Below, in pieces: positions 49,879 through 56,666 of a DNA stretch of 64,000 nt. Both the position numbers and the translations under genes were made by a program. The stretch comes from Paenibacillus plantarum (GTDB lineage Bacteria; Bacillota; Bacilli; Paenibacillales; NBRC-103111), in assembly GCF_013141695.1 (NCBI RefSeq), contig NZ_WHNY01000075.1, forward strand, positions 372,001-436,000, read 5' to 3'. A model generated the notes under the pieces. It did no database searches. It was given only the letters and a program-made list of their open reading frames with translations, and was not told the DNA's origin. The stretch's first letter is position 1; each line of letters opens with the position of its first letter.

Positions 49879-50308
49879 AAAATTCAAAAAACCTGTCCAT
49901 GAAGATAGGAAGGCTTCTGGAGTGGGTAGTAATAAAGAAGATATTCAAAGCTATGATTCATTAGTCAAGTTCTCATTCAAATATCTTGATGTCAATCATG
50001 AAAAGTTTCAAATTAGTGATAGGCAGGTTACATATTTTTTAAAGTTTATCGAAAGAATGAAGGGTATATCTTCGCATACGGTACAAAGACTCTGTTCATC
50101 TTATGATAAAAGAGATACTTTGAGATTCCATGATATTGACTGGGACAGATCGACCGAGAAGTCATTTGGCATACCCAAAGAGGATGAGATAGTCGATAAA
50201 CCTTGGCAGTTTGCAATTTCAGTCAATGAACATGGCAGAATTCACGGCTTCTTCATCGGTAATGTATTTAACGTAGTTTGGTTTGATCCAAATCATCAAC
50301 TTTGCTAA
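49871..50308 (+). CDS. Candidate PanT-type toxin
   Basis: A 145-residue protein starting at TTG 49871 inside the end of the Panacea gene. The C-terminus WQFAISVNEHGRIHGFFIGNVFNVVWFDPNHQLC forms a compact beta-rich motif seen in several small toxin-like proteins. The N-terminus is basic (KKFKKPVHEDRKASG). I cannot assign a biochemical activity. The toxin role is inferred from coupling to the antitoxin-type gene and its place on a mobile island. Confidence 0.6.
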   Translation: MAKKFKKPVHEDRKASGVGSNKEDIQSYDSLVKFSFKYLDVNHEKFQISDRQVTYFLKFIERMKGISSHTVQRLCSSYDKRDTLRFHDIDWDRSTEKSFGIPKEDEIVDKPWQFAISVNEHGRIHGFFIGNVFNVVWFDPNHQLC

Positions 50309-50315
50309 TTTTACA

Positions 50316-50344
50316 AGTCACTCCAACCACGGAGTGGCTTTTTT
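50316..50344 (+). terminator. Terminator after the toxin-antitoxin pair
   Basis: GTCACTCC-AACCAC-GGAGTGGC followed by six T. Confidence 0.82.
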
Positions 50345-50379
50345 GCTGTGTCTAGAATTATTAAAAGGAGAAATAAAAA

Positions 50380-50631
50380 ATGGTTATTGATAAAGTTAAA
50401 GTACTTCGTTATTTATCTCTCGTACTAGCGATCTGTGGTATCGGTAACATGATTGCTGGTCATTACGGACATGGAATTTCAGATACCGAAATTGATTTTT
50501 ATGCTAATGTAATTAGTTATGCTGCGTCGATTGTATTAGGTGTAACTGTTGAATCTAAGATGATCTCGGGGTGTTTAAAGGAAAGAGTGGAGTTTGATGC
50601 TAAATCTCGCCCAAATATTGGCCAAGAGTGA
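50380..50631 (+). CDS. Holin-like small membrane protein
   Basis: An 83-residue protein with two predicted helices (LRYLSLVLAICGIGNMIAGH, and VISYAASIVLGVTVESKMI) and a charged C-terminus. The size, topology and position immediately before and overlapping an endolysin gene fit a phage holin. No family was recognised. AAAAGGAGA precedes the ATG. Confidence 0.6.
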   Translation: MVIDKVKVLRYLSLVLAICGIGNMIAGHYGHGISDTEIDFYANVISYAASIVLGVTVESKMISGCLKERVEFDAKSRPNIGQE

Positions 50632-51261
50632 AGCACGAGTTAGCAAACTACATTCTACTGTTGCTCAGAGGGCAAGACAATTGATTATAGCCACGTATGG
50701 CGAAGGTATTAACATTGTAATAGTTCAAGGATTGCGCACAATGGATGAGCAAGCAGCCTTATATGCTCAAGGGAGGACAACAGTAGGATCAATTGTAACG
50801 AATGCTAGGGCTGGATATAGCTATCATAACTACGGTCTAGCATTGACTTCGCCTTGATTGCTGATGACGGTTACAACGTCTTGTGGACAGTTAATGACAA
50901 GTGGAGAAGAGTTGGAGAGATTGGTAAGTTATTAGGATTTGTTTGTAGTGGAGATTGGACATATCAGAAGGAAGGTATCGTTGATTTTCCACACTTTGAA
51001 ATGTGCTTTGGTTTAAGCATTAACGACTTGATTAAAGGTGCGAAGTTACCAGAATTAGAAGAGGATGACGTTATGAATAAAGTACTTGAATACGAAGATT
51101 GGGCATGGACAGAATTGGATGCTAATCTGGGTGATGCTTATAACGAAGGCACATTAGAGGAATGGCAATGGGTTCAATCGGTGAGAGATAAGACTCTAGT
51201 ATACAAGGATTTATTGTTACTGAAAGTATTGATTGACGAGAGGAGACGGAAGAAAGCATAG
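50597..51261 (+). pseudogene. Frameshifted phage endolysin (L-alanyl-D-glutamate peptidase type)
   Basis: Reads as an M15C peptidase (CwlK/Ply500 style): SEARVSKLHSTVAQRARQLI, IVQGLRTMDEQAALYAQGR, the zinc motif SYHNYGLA, then in the next frame DFALIADDGYN and a second zinc His in DFPHFEMCFG. The frame breaks at ~50843, where GCATTGAC stands for an expected GCAATTGAC: one lost A, with a stop at 50855. A C-terminal extension (EYEDWAWTELDANLGDAYNE...) reaches TAG 51259. The catalytic domain is split, so activity is doubtful. Confidence 0.82.
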
Positions 51262-51272
51262 AAGATTTATCG

Positions 51273-51301
51273 TGGGGCACTTATCATGCTCCCTTTTTTT
51301 T
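51273..51301 (+). terminator. Terminator after the endolysin
   Basis: GGGGCA-CTTATCA-TGCTCCC then eight T. Confidence 0.75.
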
Positions 51302-51410
51302 CGCAAACTGATTGAGACACTTCTTTCCTTGTGGCAAAAATGTTTCAATCATTTTTATGCCCCCTAAAATGCCCCCTGAAATTATGTTTCCCAATACTAA
51401 TAATTTTAGG

Positions 51411-51441
51411 AAACAAAAAAACCCTTATGAATCAAGGGTTT
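51411..51441 (-). terminator. Terminator downstream of tRNA-Val, inside the island end
   Basis: On the minus strand AAACCCTT-GATTCAT-AAGGGTTT is followed by a T-rich run. It ends the tRNA transcript after integration replaced the native 3' flank. Confidence 0.75.
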
Positions 51442-51456
51442 AATCGTCTTTCGCGG

Positions 51457-51503
51457 TATGACCTGTAGTGGGCTCGAACCACTGACCCCTACCCTGTCAA
51501 GAT
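51457..51503 (-). repeat. Right attachment site within tRNA-Val
   Basis: The partner of 45924-45970: 45 of 47 bases identical, spanning from the tRNA 3' end to the anticodon loop. Confidence 0.88.
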
Positions 51504-51531
51504 AGTGCTCTCCCAGCTGAGCTAACAAGTC
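51459..51531 (-). tRNA. tRNA-Val (GAC)
   Basis: Minus-strand cloverleaf: acceptor GACTTGT / ACAGGTC, D-arm TAGCTCAGCTGGGAGAGCA, anticodon stem-loop CTATC-TTGACAG-GGTAG (anticodon GAC), T-arm with GGTTCGAGCCC, discriminator A, CCA not encoded. Its 3' half is duplicated at 45924-45970. Confidence 0.9.
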
Positions 51532-51592
51532 GTTTATAGATACAGGTATCAATATACCAAAAAAACGAGAGATTGTCAATTGTTGGGCTGCG

Positions 51593-51757
51593 TTACTTCC
51601 GCCAGAAAAAGATCAGCTTATGCAGGATGGAATAAGGTTTTCGTCTCTTTTTGGACCGCGGAATGAAGGAGAATGGCTCCGATTGTTCGAGTGGAGAATC
51701 TGTTTCTTTAGCGAGTAGAAGGGATAGCTCATCCGGTGTAATTCCTCGTGATGTCAT
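51593..51757 (-). CDS. Possible 54-residue protein
   Basis: Minus-strand ATG at 51757 opens 54 codons: MTSRGITPDELSLLLAKETD, then a basic middle (PRSKKRRKPYS) and a hydrophobic/basic end (ILHKLIFFWRK). The composition looks coding, but the nearest Shine-Dalgarno (AGAGAGG) is 13 bases away. It lies in the otherwise gene-free 51540-51875. Not recognised. Confidence 0.35.
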   Translation of the reverse strand: MTSRGITPDELSLLLAKETDSPLEQSEPFSFIPRSKKRRKPYSILHKLIFFWRK

Positions 51758-51889
51758 TGCAAGATGTCAGCCTCTCTGGTCATGGAAGTGAAATTAATGT
51801 ACCATAATTCAGCGATGTTTCCTAGTATAGCTTTCATCTTGCGTGAATTTATGGTAACTTGAGAACATTAGAGTTTGGGAGGATTGGCT

Positions 51890-52084
51890 ATGACGAAACA
51901 ACAACATCGTTGGAATTTACGTTTGAAGAGTAGTAATGTGTATTTAGGTACGGTATACCTTGGCGATCCACTGCCTGAAGTGGAAGATGTGATCATGATC
52001 GGCGAGAAGAAATATACGATTCTTGAGCTCGGAAGCACGCGCGACGCAAGTGACGTTTTTGTAGAAGAAGTGAAGAAGAAGTAA
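51890..52084 (+). CDS. Small conserved-looking protein of unknown function
   Basis: A 64-residue soluble protein (MTKQQHRWNLRLKSSNVYLG, then GTVYLGDPLPEVEDVIMIGE, ending VFVEEVKKK). It starts at ATG 51890 after GGGAGGATT. It has alternating beta-strand character and no membrane segment or Cys. Stands alone with its own terminator. Confidence 0.65.
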   Translation: MTKQQHRWNLRLKSSNVYLGTVYLGDPLPEVEDVIMIGEKKYTILELGSTRDASDVFVEEVKKK

Positions 52085-52097
52085 TGGAAATAGGCGA

Positions 52098-52133
52098 AGG
52101 AGCAGATCCAAGTGATCTACTCCTTCTTTTTTA
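52098..52133. terminator. Terminator between convergent small genes
   Basis: GAAGGAG-AGATC...GATCT-CTCCTTC followed by TTTTTT. Confidence 0.8.
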
Positions 52134-52421
52134 TGTGATGTGGTATAAGGACGCAAGGCAATCAACGAACATTTTGTTATACTCTTCACGTGTGAGGTCT
52201 TTACTGCAAGCGATGTCTCTTCCCAAAAATTGAAACCAAGTGATTTCTGTAAGATTTTTCTTGTACACAAACTTGTCATGCTGAATAAGAAAGGTATCAT
52301 TTTCAAAAAAAGGTACTTTGTCAAATTGCAGGGCTGATTCGTTTTGCTTTTCGCTCACTAATGTGGCCAGAAGAATTAACATGCGGAAAGGATCGCGGAA
52401 AATTTCGTATTGCGTGGTCAT
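52131..52421 (-). CDS. Hypothetical 96-residue protein
   Basis: MTTQYEIFRDPFRMLILLAT, then a stretch with several aromatic residues (FFENDTFLIQHDKFVYKK, TWFQFLGRD) and a helical end. No signal peptide. AAAAGGAG precedes the ATG. Family unknown; nothing in the context gives a role. Confidence 0.6.
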   Translation of the reverse strand: MTTQYEIFRDPFRMLILLATLVSEKQNESALQFDKVPFFENDTFLIQHDKFVYKKNLTEITWFQFLGRDIACSKDLTREEYNKMFVDCLASLYHIT

Positions 52422-52550
52422 GGTTTCAACACTCCTTTTTCGGGTATCCGAGCAAGGTTATCATACTAAAACCAGAGGATTAATTATAGATGTTAGTGTA
52501 AACTGGTGAGGAAATTCAAGGAAAATCGGAGGAATTTGAAGGAAAGAGAA

Positions 52551-52599
52551 AAAAGACTGAAAGTCACTCTAAGGAGGATAGAGTGATTCAGTCTTTTTT
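52551..52599. terminator. Bidirectional terminator near the SASP gene
   Basis: AAAAAGACTGAA...TTCAGTCTTTTTT with an inner TCACTCT/AGAGTGA stem. Confidence 0.85.
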
Positions 52600-52622
52600 G
52601 AGCTTGCTCCTACATCAAAGGA

Positions 52623-52835
52623 TTAGCGTTTGTAGCCGCCTAAAGATTGTTCAGCCATTTGCACTAATCTTTTTGTGATGTTGCCACCGATTGAGCCAGC
52701 ATCACGTGTTGCCAAATTACCGTTGTAACCAGAAGGGGAGAGAGGGACACCAATTTCCTGAGCGACTTCATACTTCATTTGATCAAGTGCTGCCTTTGCT
52801 TCTTGTACGACTAAAGTGTTTGATCTGTTAGCCAT
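52623..52835 (-). CDS. Alpha/beta-type small acid-soluble spore protein
   Basis: A 70-residue SASP that coats spore DNA and is degraded at germination. Family motifs: EAKAALDQMKYEVAQEIGV (GPR protease cleavage around E-IGV) and the DNA-binding GSIGGNITKRLVQMAEQ. AAAGGAGATGATTTTGA precedes the ATG. Expected to be SigG-driven; I did not find a convincing SigG promoter. Confidence 0.95.
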   Translation of the reverse strand: MANRSNTLVVQEAKAALDQMKYEVAQEIGVPLSPSGYNGNLATRDAGSIGGNITKRLVQMAEQSLGGYKR

Positions 52836-52942
52836 TCAAAATCATCTCCTTTTTATTGGTACACCTGTATTATTTGAATGTTCAGATTATTTATTCGTTG
52901 AAATCAAAAAAAATAAATTTTTTAGTATGTAAAATCAATAAA

Positions 52943-52966
52943 CCCCCAACTGTGAAGTTGAGGGGG
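52943..52966 (-). terminator. Terminator of the acidic-peptide gene
   Basis: CCCCCAACT-GTG-AAGTTGAGGGGG hairpin; T-rich on the minus-strand exit (TTTATTGATTTT). Confidence 0.6.
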
Positions 52967-52995
52967 ATATTTGATCATGTATGATAACGGTTACA

Positions 52996-53154
52996 TTATT
53001 CTTCGGATTGTTCTGCTTCTTCCTCTGCAGCAGCTGCTTCTTCAATCGCTTCAGCGATTACTTCTTCAGCCTCTTGACTTACCACTTCTTCAGTGGATTC
53101 AGCAGAGTTTTCTTCTTGCTCATTTTGTTGTACTACTTCTTCTTCTTGGCTCAT
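52996..53154 (-). CDS. 52-residue all-acidic peptide
   Basis: GAGGAGGTGACAAAA directly precedes ATG 53154. The product (MSQEEEVVQQNEQEENSAES...) has 21 Glu in 52 residues and not a single Lys, Arg, His, aromatic or Cys. The C-terminal half is an Ala/Glu helix (EVIAEAIEEAAAAEEEAEQ). The longer frame to 53187 has no better start. Not recognised; it may be a charge-based binding or buffering peptide. Confidence 0.7.
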   Translation of the reverse strand: MSQEEEVVQQNEQEENSAESTEEVVSQEAEEVIAEAIEEAAAAEEEAEQSEE

Positions 53155-53407
53155 TTTTGTCACCTCCTCTGATACGTATAGTAACATTGTAGCACTTCTA
53201 ATAGGTTATACAAGTAGGTTGAGAGCGAATCTATCAGATTTAATGTAGACTTAATAGTTTTGTCATTCTATAGCGGAATTGTCTTGCAAAACAAGTCGAA
53301 TACAAGGAGAAAATCCGCTATTTTCGCGGGTTTCAGCTGGTGTGCATGTTTTGTTTTACTATGAATATAAATGAGGCTAGGCAACAATATTTATTGTTTT
53401 ACTATGC

Positions 53408-53435
53408 TGAGTTTCTATGAAAACTCATAGGAGGA
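53408..53435 (+). promoter_or_regulatory. Leader hairpin and ribosome binding site, third copy
   Basis: TGAGTTT-CTATGA-AAACTCA (53408-53427) runs straight into TAGGAGGA (53428-53435). The TATG in the loop and the adjacent Shine-Dalgarno match the sigE leader module. Confidence 0.6.
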
Positions 53436-53441
53436 ATCCGA

Positions 53442-53768
53442 ATGAATCGGTCGGATGTTATTTTAGAGCTACAACTTGTACCGGAGTTATTGAAACAAGC
53501 GGAAGCCATTTATGTCGATGCCGTATCTGAATTGAATTGGGCAAAGCATATGCTTCTAACGAAGGAGTATGAAGTGATTGGTGAAGGGCTAGTAACAGGA
53601 AAGAATGAGCTGCAGCGGCAGGCGGAATTATGGCCATACACGAAAGAGTTGCAGAAACAGGTTTTACAGATGGAAGACGCGGTTGAGCATACGAAGGTGG
53701 AATTTCACTTTTACAAACGAAAATTAGAAAACCTACAAATCATCGCTAAGCTTATGACTATTTTATAA
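53442..53768 (+). CDS. Hypothetical 108-residue helical protein
   Basis: An almost wholly alpha-helical product (MNRSDVILELQLVPELLKQA, then LNWAKHMLLTKEYEVIGEGL) with coiled-coil character in the second half (ELQKQVLQMEDAVEHTKVEF). No Cys or membrane segment. ATG follows TAGGAGGA. Unknown family; single gene with its own terminator. Confidence 0.6.
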   Translation: MNRSDVILELQLVPELLKQAEAIYVDAVSELNWAKHMLLTKEYEVIGEGLVTGKNELQRQAELWPYTKELQKQVLQMEDAVEHTKVEFHFYKRKLENLQIIAKLMTIL

Positions 53769-53798
53769 TCTCATTTAAAACGAACATGGAAGAGGACG

Positions 53799-53826
53799 CC
53801 TGTAATCGAAAGATTGCAGGTTTTTT
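53799..53826 (+). terminator. Terminator after the helical protein
   Basis: CCTGTAATC-GAAA-GATTGCAGG then six T. Confidence 0.85.
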
Positions 53827-53945
53827 GTCTTTTCAAAGGATGAATTAGAAAATTTGTTAGTTGGTATGTGGTTATCGTGAAGGGCAGTTGTGCATCCTAA
53901 GGGTAGAATATACCAAAGTGTGGTTTTACAGGAGGATTGTACAAT

Positions 53946-54497
53946 ATGAAAACAGTTCAAATGATGATGACGGCTAGCTTGGGTCTCATGATAGTGACAG
54001 GGTGCCAGTCAGTTCGAAGTACCTCAGTATCAGAGGCCACCACATCGCCGGAAACGATTCGTGTAGCGCTCATAGGATCTAATAACCAATCAGTAGGTTC
54101 TGCGCAATTAACCGCTGTTAGAGACGGTGTACAGATGGATGTAGAAGTCAGCGGACTTTCTCCTGGCCTTCATGGTCTGCACATTCATGAGAAGGCTATA
54201 TGTGAAGCACCAACGTTTGATTCGGCAGGAGCGCATTTCAATCCACATATGAAGGAGCATGGCTTCCTTAATCCGAAGGGTGCACATGCCGGTGATTTGC
54301 CAAATCTCATTGTAGATGCACAAGGTAATGGGCGATTTAGCAGTGTTACGAAAGCCGTCGTCTTAGAAAAGGATAAGCCTAACTCGCTATTTAAACCGGG
54401 CGGAACTAGTTTAGTTATTCATGAGAAGGCAGATGATTTGAAAACAGATCCATCTGGCAATTCGGGTAAGCGGATTGCATGCGGTGCTGTGAAATAA
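53946..54497 (+). CDS. Superoxide dismutase [Cu-Zn]-like lipoprotein
   Basis: A 183-residue lipoprotein. Signal peptide with lipobox IVTGC, then the Cu/Zn SOD beta-barrel: HGLHIHEKAICEAP, GAHFNPHMKEHGFLNPKGAHAGDLPN with metal His/Asp, and a final SGKRIACG. Most copper and zinc His are visible, unlike fully degenerate relatives. It resembles B. subtilis YojM. Catalysis at the outer membrane face is possible but unproven. AGGAGG selects ATG 53946. Confidence 0.88.
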   Translation: MKTVQMMMTASLGLMIVTGCQSVRSTSVSEATTSPETIRVALIGSNNQSVGSAQLTAVRDGVQMDVEVSGLSPGLHGLHIHEKAICEAPTFDSAGAHFNPHMKEHGFLNPKGAHAGDLPNLIVDAQGNGRFSSVTKAVVLEKDKPNSLFKPGGTSLVIHEKADDLKTDPSGNSGKRIACGAVK

Positions 54498-54519
54498 GGG
54501 AAGGAAGGGTTTCGACAAC

Positions 54520-55092
54520 ATGATCAAAACACAGGATCTCAAGCTGCAAATGGATGAATTAACCAAACAAAATGATATGGTACTCATTGAATTAGAGCAA
54601 GTCAAAAAAATGTTGATATCAAGTGCGCAAGGCTCACAAGACAGCCAGGGGCAGCAGCAAGCTTCCTCTAGCAATGGAACTGCTTCGTCAAACGACTCGA
54701 CACAAGATACGTCCCAAGGTCAAGGCCAAGGCCAAAGTCAAGGTCAAGGTCAAGGTCAAGGTCAATCACAAGCTCAAGGCCAACCACAGGGTCAGAATCA
54801 GAATCAGAATCAGAATCAGAATCAAGGTCAAAATCAAGGTCAAAATATGAAATCAGACCAAGGGAATTCAAATAATCAGCAAGTCACTGATTTGGCGAAT
54901 GAACTTTTGAAAATTAAAGATTTAGTCGTGAAACTGGAACAAAAGACGTCCCAGTACGTCAGCAGTCAATCGAATGGCTCGCTAACGGAAAAGGATGCGG
55001 TGAATCTCATTTTGACATTAATGAATGGGATGGTTGATTGGGCGAGCGAATTTGTCTCGTCCAAGGCTTCTTCCAATGGACAAGTGCAGTAA
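54520..55092 (+). CDS. Protein with Gln/Gly/Asn-rich repeat region
   Basis: A 190-residue protein in three parts: an N-terminal coiled coil (KLQMDELTKQNDMVLIELEQ), a disordered middle of GQ/SQ/NQ dipeptides (~residues 38-113) encoded by repeated CAAGGT and CAGAAT hexamers, and a helical end (LANELLKIKDLVVKLEQ...MNGMVDWASEFVSS). No signal peptide. The tract is DNA-repeat based and may vary in length between strains. Follows the SOD gene by 22 bases. Unknown function. Confidence 0.72.
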   Translation: MIKTQDLKLQMDELTKQNDMVLIELEQVKKMLISSAQGSQDSQGQQQASSSNGTASSNDSTQDTSQGQGQGQSQGQGQGQGQSQAQGQPQGQNQNQNQNQNQGQNQGQNMKSDQGNSNNQQVTDLANELLKIKDLVVKLEQKTSQYVSSQSNGSLTEKDAVNLILTLMNGMVDWASEFVSSKASSNGQVQ

Positions 55093-55119
55093 CTTTATCC
55101 CATGTAAAAAAACAAAAAA

Positions 55120-55143
55120 GGCTGAGTTCTCTCAGCCTTTTTA
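55120..55143. terminator. Terminator between convergent genes
   Basis: GGCTGAG-TTCT-CTCAGCC with A- and T-runs on both sides. Confidence 0.88.
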
Positions 55144-55165
55144 CTATGCCTATAAAGTAATAAAA

Positions 55166-55591
55166 TTAGGACTGTACAGCGTTGGCTTGTAAATTCATTT
55201 GTTTGGCGCAATACTCGATAATTTCGCTACGTCTGACAATTCCAATGAATTTGTCGGAATCATCGACGACAGGTACGAAGTTTTGTGCTTTTGCCAAATC
55301 AATCAGGTCAACCATGTCAGCATGAATATGAACGGGTTTATTTTTAACACGTAAAGGAACCTCTTCAAGTACATGGCGGTGAGCGTTCTCAAAGCCGATA
55401 TGCGCTGCATTTTTGAGAAACCAAAGTAAATCTCCTTCCGTAACGGTTCCTACATAATGACCATCATCAGAAAGGATCGGAACAGCGGTATATCGATGGT
55501 ACTCCATGCGCTCCAACGTTTGACGAAGGGTTGCTTGTGGAGTCGCGGTAATGACCTCGGATTTAGGTAACAGGAAAAAAGCGATATTCAT
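55166..55591 (-). CDS. CBS-domain pair protein
   Basis: A 141-residue protein made of two CBS domains (residues ~8-60: LRQTLERMEYHRYTAVPILSDDGHYVGTVTEGDLLWFL; ~78-135: VPVVDDSDKFIGIVRRSEIIEYC). Such stand-alone pairs bind adenosyl nucleotides and sense energy state. AAGGAG precedes the ATG. No partner gene adjacent. Confidence 0.9.
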   Translation of the reverse strand: MNIAFFLLPKSEVITATPQATLRQTLERMEYHRYTAVPILSDDGHYVGTVTEGDLLWFLKNAAHIGFENAHRHVLEEVPLRVKNKPVHIHADMVDLIDLAKAQNFVPVVDDSDKFIGIVRRSEIIEYCAKQMNLQANAVQS

Positions 55592-55690
55592 CAGTCACAC
55601 TCCTTACAAAAGAATCAATGTGTCTAGTATAGCAAACTTTGCGCATAGAATCTAAACCTGTGATGGATGCTAGTAGTGAGGTGAATGGAA

Positions 55691-56149
55691 ATGAATCGAG
55701 CATTGACTACAGCTGTGATCGGTATAGGTGCCGCTCAAGCCATCAAATTACCATTAACGTATATGTTCAGTAAAAAATGGGATTGGTCACAATTGGTTCA
55801 AACTGGTGGAATGCCGAGTTCGCATTCTTCTGGCGTTACGGCCCTCGCTACCTACATTGGGATGAAAAGAGGCTTTTCAGCCATAGATTTCGCGGTTAGC
55901 TCCATATTCGGTGCTGTCGTCATGTATGATGCGATGGGCATTCGTAGATCCGCTGGCGAAATCGCGGTAGAAGTGAATGATTTAGACGAACAGGTTGAGC
56001 GAATTGCACTGCAGCACCCGGGGATTTATCACGCCAGAAGAAGGAAAGCGCTAAAGGAACGATTAGGCCATTTACCACGGGAAGTTGCAGCTGGTGCTCT
56101 GTTAGGATTTGCGATTGGTGCTTGCAGCTACTTGTTGGAACGAAAGTAA
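55691..56149 (+). CDS. Divergent PAP2 family membrane protein (YuiD-like)
   Basis: A 152-residue membrane protein of the DUF212 family: GGMPSSHSSGVTALATYIG (the PAP2-like SSH motif), AVVMYDAMGIRRSAGEIAVEVN and HLPREVAAGALLGFAIG. Possibly a lipid phosphatase-like enzyme. GAGGTGAATGGAA favours ATG 55691 over 55685. Confidence 0.88.
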   Translation: MNRALTTAVIGIGAAQAIKLPLTYMFSKKWDWSQLVQTGGMPSSHSSGVTALATYIGMKRGFSAIDFAVSSIFGAVVMYDAMGIRRSAGEIAVEVNDLDEQVERIALQHPGIYHARRRKALKERLGHLPREVAAGALLGFAIGACSYLLERK

Positions 56150-56228
56150 AAGGTATAATCACTCCTGTGGACAACTTTTCCGGAATGGGATAAGATCAAG
56201 AAACGATCTTAGAGAGGAAGATGCCCAC

Positions 56229-56666
56229 ATGGAAACGATTCGTGTTACAACAATGGATCAACTGAAAGCTTGTTTTGCTGTGCGATTTAACGTATTTGTG
56301 GATGAACAGCAAGTACCCGCAGATCTTGAGATGGATGAAAAGGACGAGTCTCCTGAAGCCTGCCATCATTTGCTCATCATGGATGGTGAAGTTCCGATTG
56401 CGGCTTCCAGATGGTATGAATACCAAGAAGCAACAGCCAAATTGCAACGTGTCGCTGTCTTGAAAGCGTATAGAGGAAGATCGCTTGGGAAACAACTCAT
56501 ACATGCTATGGAACAACAGGCTCTCGAGCTAGGTTGCAAATATGCGATTCTAGATGCGCAATGTCAAGCAGAGGGCTTTTACAGTCAGTTAGGCTATACG
56601 GTGATCTCCGATGAGCCATTCTATGATGCCGGAATTCTGCATGTCAGAATGAAGAAAACTCTTTAA
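56229..56666 (+). CDS. GNAT family N-acetyltransferase (YjcF-like)
   Basis: A 145-residue acetyltransferase (METIRVTTMDQLKACFAVRF, VFVDEQQVPADLEMD, acetyl-CoA segment VAVLKAYRGRSLGKQLIHAME). It resembles the YjcF/ElaA group; substrate unknown. AGAGGAAGATG before ATG 56229 sets the start 40 codons inside the longest frame. It overlaps the end of the convergent kinase gene by two or three bases. Confidence 0.87.
   Translation: METIRVTTMDQLKACFAVRFNVFVDEQQVPADLEMDEKDESPEACHHLLIMDGEVPIAASRWYEYQEATAKLQRVAVLKAYRGRSLGKQLIHAMEQQALELGCKYAILDAQCQAEGFYSQLGYTVISDEPFYDAGILHVRMKKTL

Larger units (their letters stand above)
45924..51503. mobile_element. Degraded prophage-like genomic island in tRNA-Val
   Basis: About 5.5 kb between the two tRNA-Val repeats. 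Contents: PIN-like nuclease, IS1182-type and IS3-like remnants, a truncated phage membrane protein, a Panacea/toxin pair, a holin-like protein and a frameshifted endolysin. Base composition is clearly lower in GC (e.g. 16 of 60 bases at 46381-46440) than the host genes around it. The lysis genes point to a phage origin. No integrase, capsid or replication gene remains, so excision would need a recombinase from elsewhere. Confidence 0.82.

Noticed and set aside
51766..51781. A second PyrR-binding site (minus strand CCAGAGAGGCTGACA)
   Set aside because: The core resembles the pyr leader, but there is no antiterminator/terminator fold and no pyrimidine gene near. It may simply include a Shine-Dalgarno of a small ORF.
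52836..52960. SigG promoter for the SASP gene
   Set aside because: GAATA- and CAT-like boxes are present on the minus strand, but the spacing is ~11 rather than ~17 bases.
54720..54850. A CRISPR or structural DNA repeat
   Set aside because: The hexamers are in frame inside a coding region and encode the GQ/NQ tract.
56109..56228. N-terminal extension of the YjcF-like acetyltransferase
   Set aside because: It overlaps the preceding membrane-protein gene in another frame and lacks a Shine-Dalgarno; homologs start at METIR-like positions.
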